Translations under genes and position numbers: made by a program
DNA from: JBDKJS01 sp039806065
Lineage (GTDB): Bacteria > Bacteroidota > Bacteroidia > AKYH767-A > 2013-40CM-41-45
DNA: 14,067 nucleotides
Assembly: GCA_039806065.1 (NCBI GenBank)
Contig: JBDKJS010000161.1
Span: 1-14,067 of the forward strand
Direction: 5' to 3'
The notes under the pieces: model-generated
Database searches by the model: none
What the model saw: only the letters and a program-made list of their open reading frames with translations
What the model was told of the DNA's origin: nothing
Part shown: positions 13,248 to 14,067 of the stretch, in pieces
How positions within the stretch are numbered: position 1 is the stretch's first letter
Layout: each line of letters begins with the position of its first letter

Positions 13248-14067
13248 TTATCCTTTTAATTTAAGCAATTTTGAAGAAAAATAGATACTGAATATGGTTC
13301 CCACACCCAGCTGCGATGCTACCTTCAATTCGAGGTTTAAAAACGTTGCTATCTTTTTTACAATGGGCAATCCTATTCCATAGCTATTTTCATCATCGGG
13401 TCTAAATCTTTTAAAACGCTCAAATATTTGAGAAAGATTTTTTTCTTCTATGCCACAGCCAGTGTCTTTCACGGTTACCACTATGAAATCATCCTGCTTG
13501 TGGGCCGTTATGTTGATCTTTCCATCCCTTACATTGTATTTAAGTGCATTGGAGATGATGTTAAAAAACAAAGTGTGTATCAGGGTTTTATTGGATTCAT
13601 GAAGTAGTAGTGCTTCTATTTCCCAATCCATGGTGATGGTTAAATTTTTTTGTTCAATTTTATCTTCTAACTCCAAGAGCACCTCGGCAACACTCAATTT
13701 TAAATCCACTATTTCATTTTTCAAAAACTGTTCATTATCTATTTTAGAAATGTAAAGCAGTGCCTTTACCACCTTGGTAAGTCGCAACAGGGTTTTTTGC
13801 ATTTCTACCAATTTCATGGCTGTTTCATCGTCCATTTGCCCATCTGACATGCAGTTTTCTATTTTATTCTGAAGAATAGAGATGGGAGTTAACAGTTCAT
13901 GCGATACATTCATGATAAAATCGCGCTCTAGCTGAAACGCATCTTGTACCTTTTGCATCATTTCATTAATGCTATCGTCCAAGTATTTAAACTCAAAGGT
14001 TTGGGTGTTTATAGGTGCTTTGTTAAATGTATTCGGGTGTTGAATTCCTTGCAACTTTCTGTTTACG
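13248..14067 (-). CDS. Sensor histidine kinase, C-terminal part; 5' end beyond the window
   Basis: The frame is open to the window edge (the last codons read V-N-R-K-L-Q), so the true start and any sensor or membrane part lie outside; the TTG at 14052-14054 is not a credible start. What remains is a HisKA dimerisation domain with the phospho-His in NVSHELLTPI (codon at 13899-13901) and an HATPase domain: N-box FFNIISNALKY, G1 VKDTGCGI, F-box IFERF and G2 YGIGLPIVKK. This is the classical EnvZ/PhoR-like (HPK1-type) core. Its partner regulator is probably encoded just outside the window (inference). It ends about 50 bases before the -7 element that drives the downstream dioxygenase gene. Confidence 0.88.
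   Translation of the reverse strand, partial: VNRKLQGIQHPNTFNKAPINTQTFEFKYLDDSINEMMQKVQDAFQLERDFIMNVSHELLTPISILQNKIENCMSDGQMDDETAMKLVEMQKTLLRLTKVVKALLYISKIDNEQFLKNEIVDLKLSVAEVLLELEDKIEQKNLTITMDWEIEALLLHESNKTLIHTLFFNIISNALKYNVRDGKINITAHKQDDFIVVTVKDTGCGIEEKNLSQIFERFKRFRPDDENSYGIGLPIVKKIATFLNLELKVASQLGVGTIFSIYFSSKLLKLKG

Noticed and set aside
13248..14054. Treating the terminal kinase as a complete 268-residue soluble protein
   Set aside because: The apparent start is TTG, the frame stays open to the window edge, and kinases of this type have an upstream sensor or membrane part.

Overview
The window looks like an ordinary chromosomal segment of a Bacteroidota bacterium (Cytophagia/Chitinophagia/Sphingobacteriia-like; genus not determinable). 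The evidence is the AT-rich composition, a Rho factor with a long low-complexity insert between its N-terminal domain and its RNA-binding domain, the lack of clear Shine-Dalgarno sequences, one good match to the Bacteroidota -33/-7 promoter (TTG ... TAnnTTTG), and the protein families present. I see no rRNA, tRNA, CRISPR array, insertion sequence or phage gene. No gene-free stretch exceeds 300 bases; the longest are 9355-9594 (divergent regulatory region) and 8690-8928 (upstream of rho).

Region 1 (1-8689, all minus strand) is a compact co-directional run, read from high to low coordinates: rho, dihydrolipoyl dehydrogenase, a DEDDh-exonuclease/GIY-YIG fusion, a secreted redoxin, a c-type cytochrome fused to a PHM/DBH-like copper monooxygenase, a CPx-type copper P-type ATPase, and the first 30 codons of a glycosyltransferase. 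Gaps are 41 and 23 bases, then the genes overlap by 47 and 16 bases, abut (TAA followed directly by ATG), and overlap by 8 bases. Redoxin, cytochrome-monooxygenase and copper ATPase form the most interesting unit: a predicted exported copper/heme redox enzyme next to a redox partner and a pump that could supply copper outside the cytoplasm.

Region 2 (8929-11400) is a divergent two-component pair. A single-domain response regulator lies on the minus strand and a membrane-bound PAS histidine kinase on the plus strand. The 240-base spacer between them carries a perfect 7-7-7 inverted repeat and a 10-base palindrome.

Region 3 (11397-14067, minus strand) holds an SDR oxidoreductase whose stop codon overlaps that of the kinase, a phytanoyl-CoA-dioxygenase-like Fe(II)/2-oxoglutarate enzyme with a recognisable upstream promoter, and the C-terminal part of a second histidine kinase that runs off the window.

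Best candidates for a second look: the copper-monooxygenase/redoxin/copper-ATPase cassette, the Asn/His/Gln-rich repeat-encoded insert in Rho, and the dyad between the divergent sensor and regulator genes.
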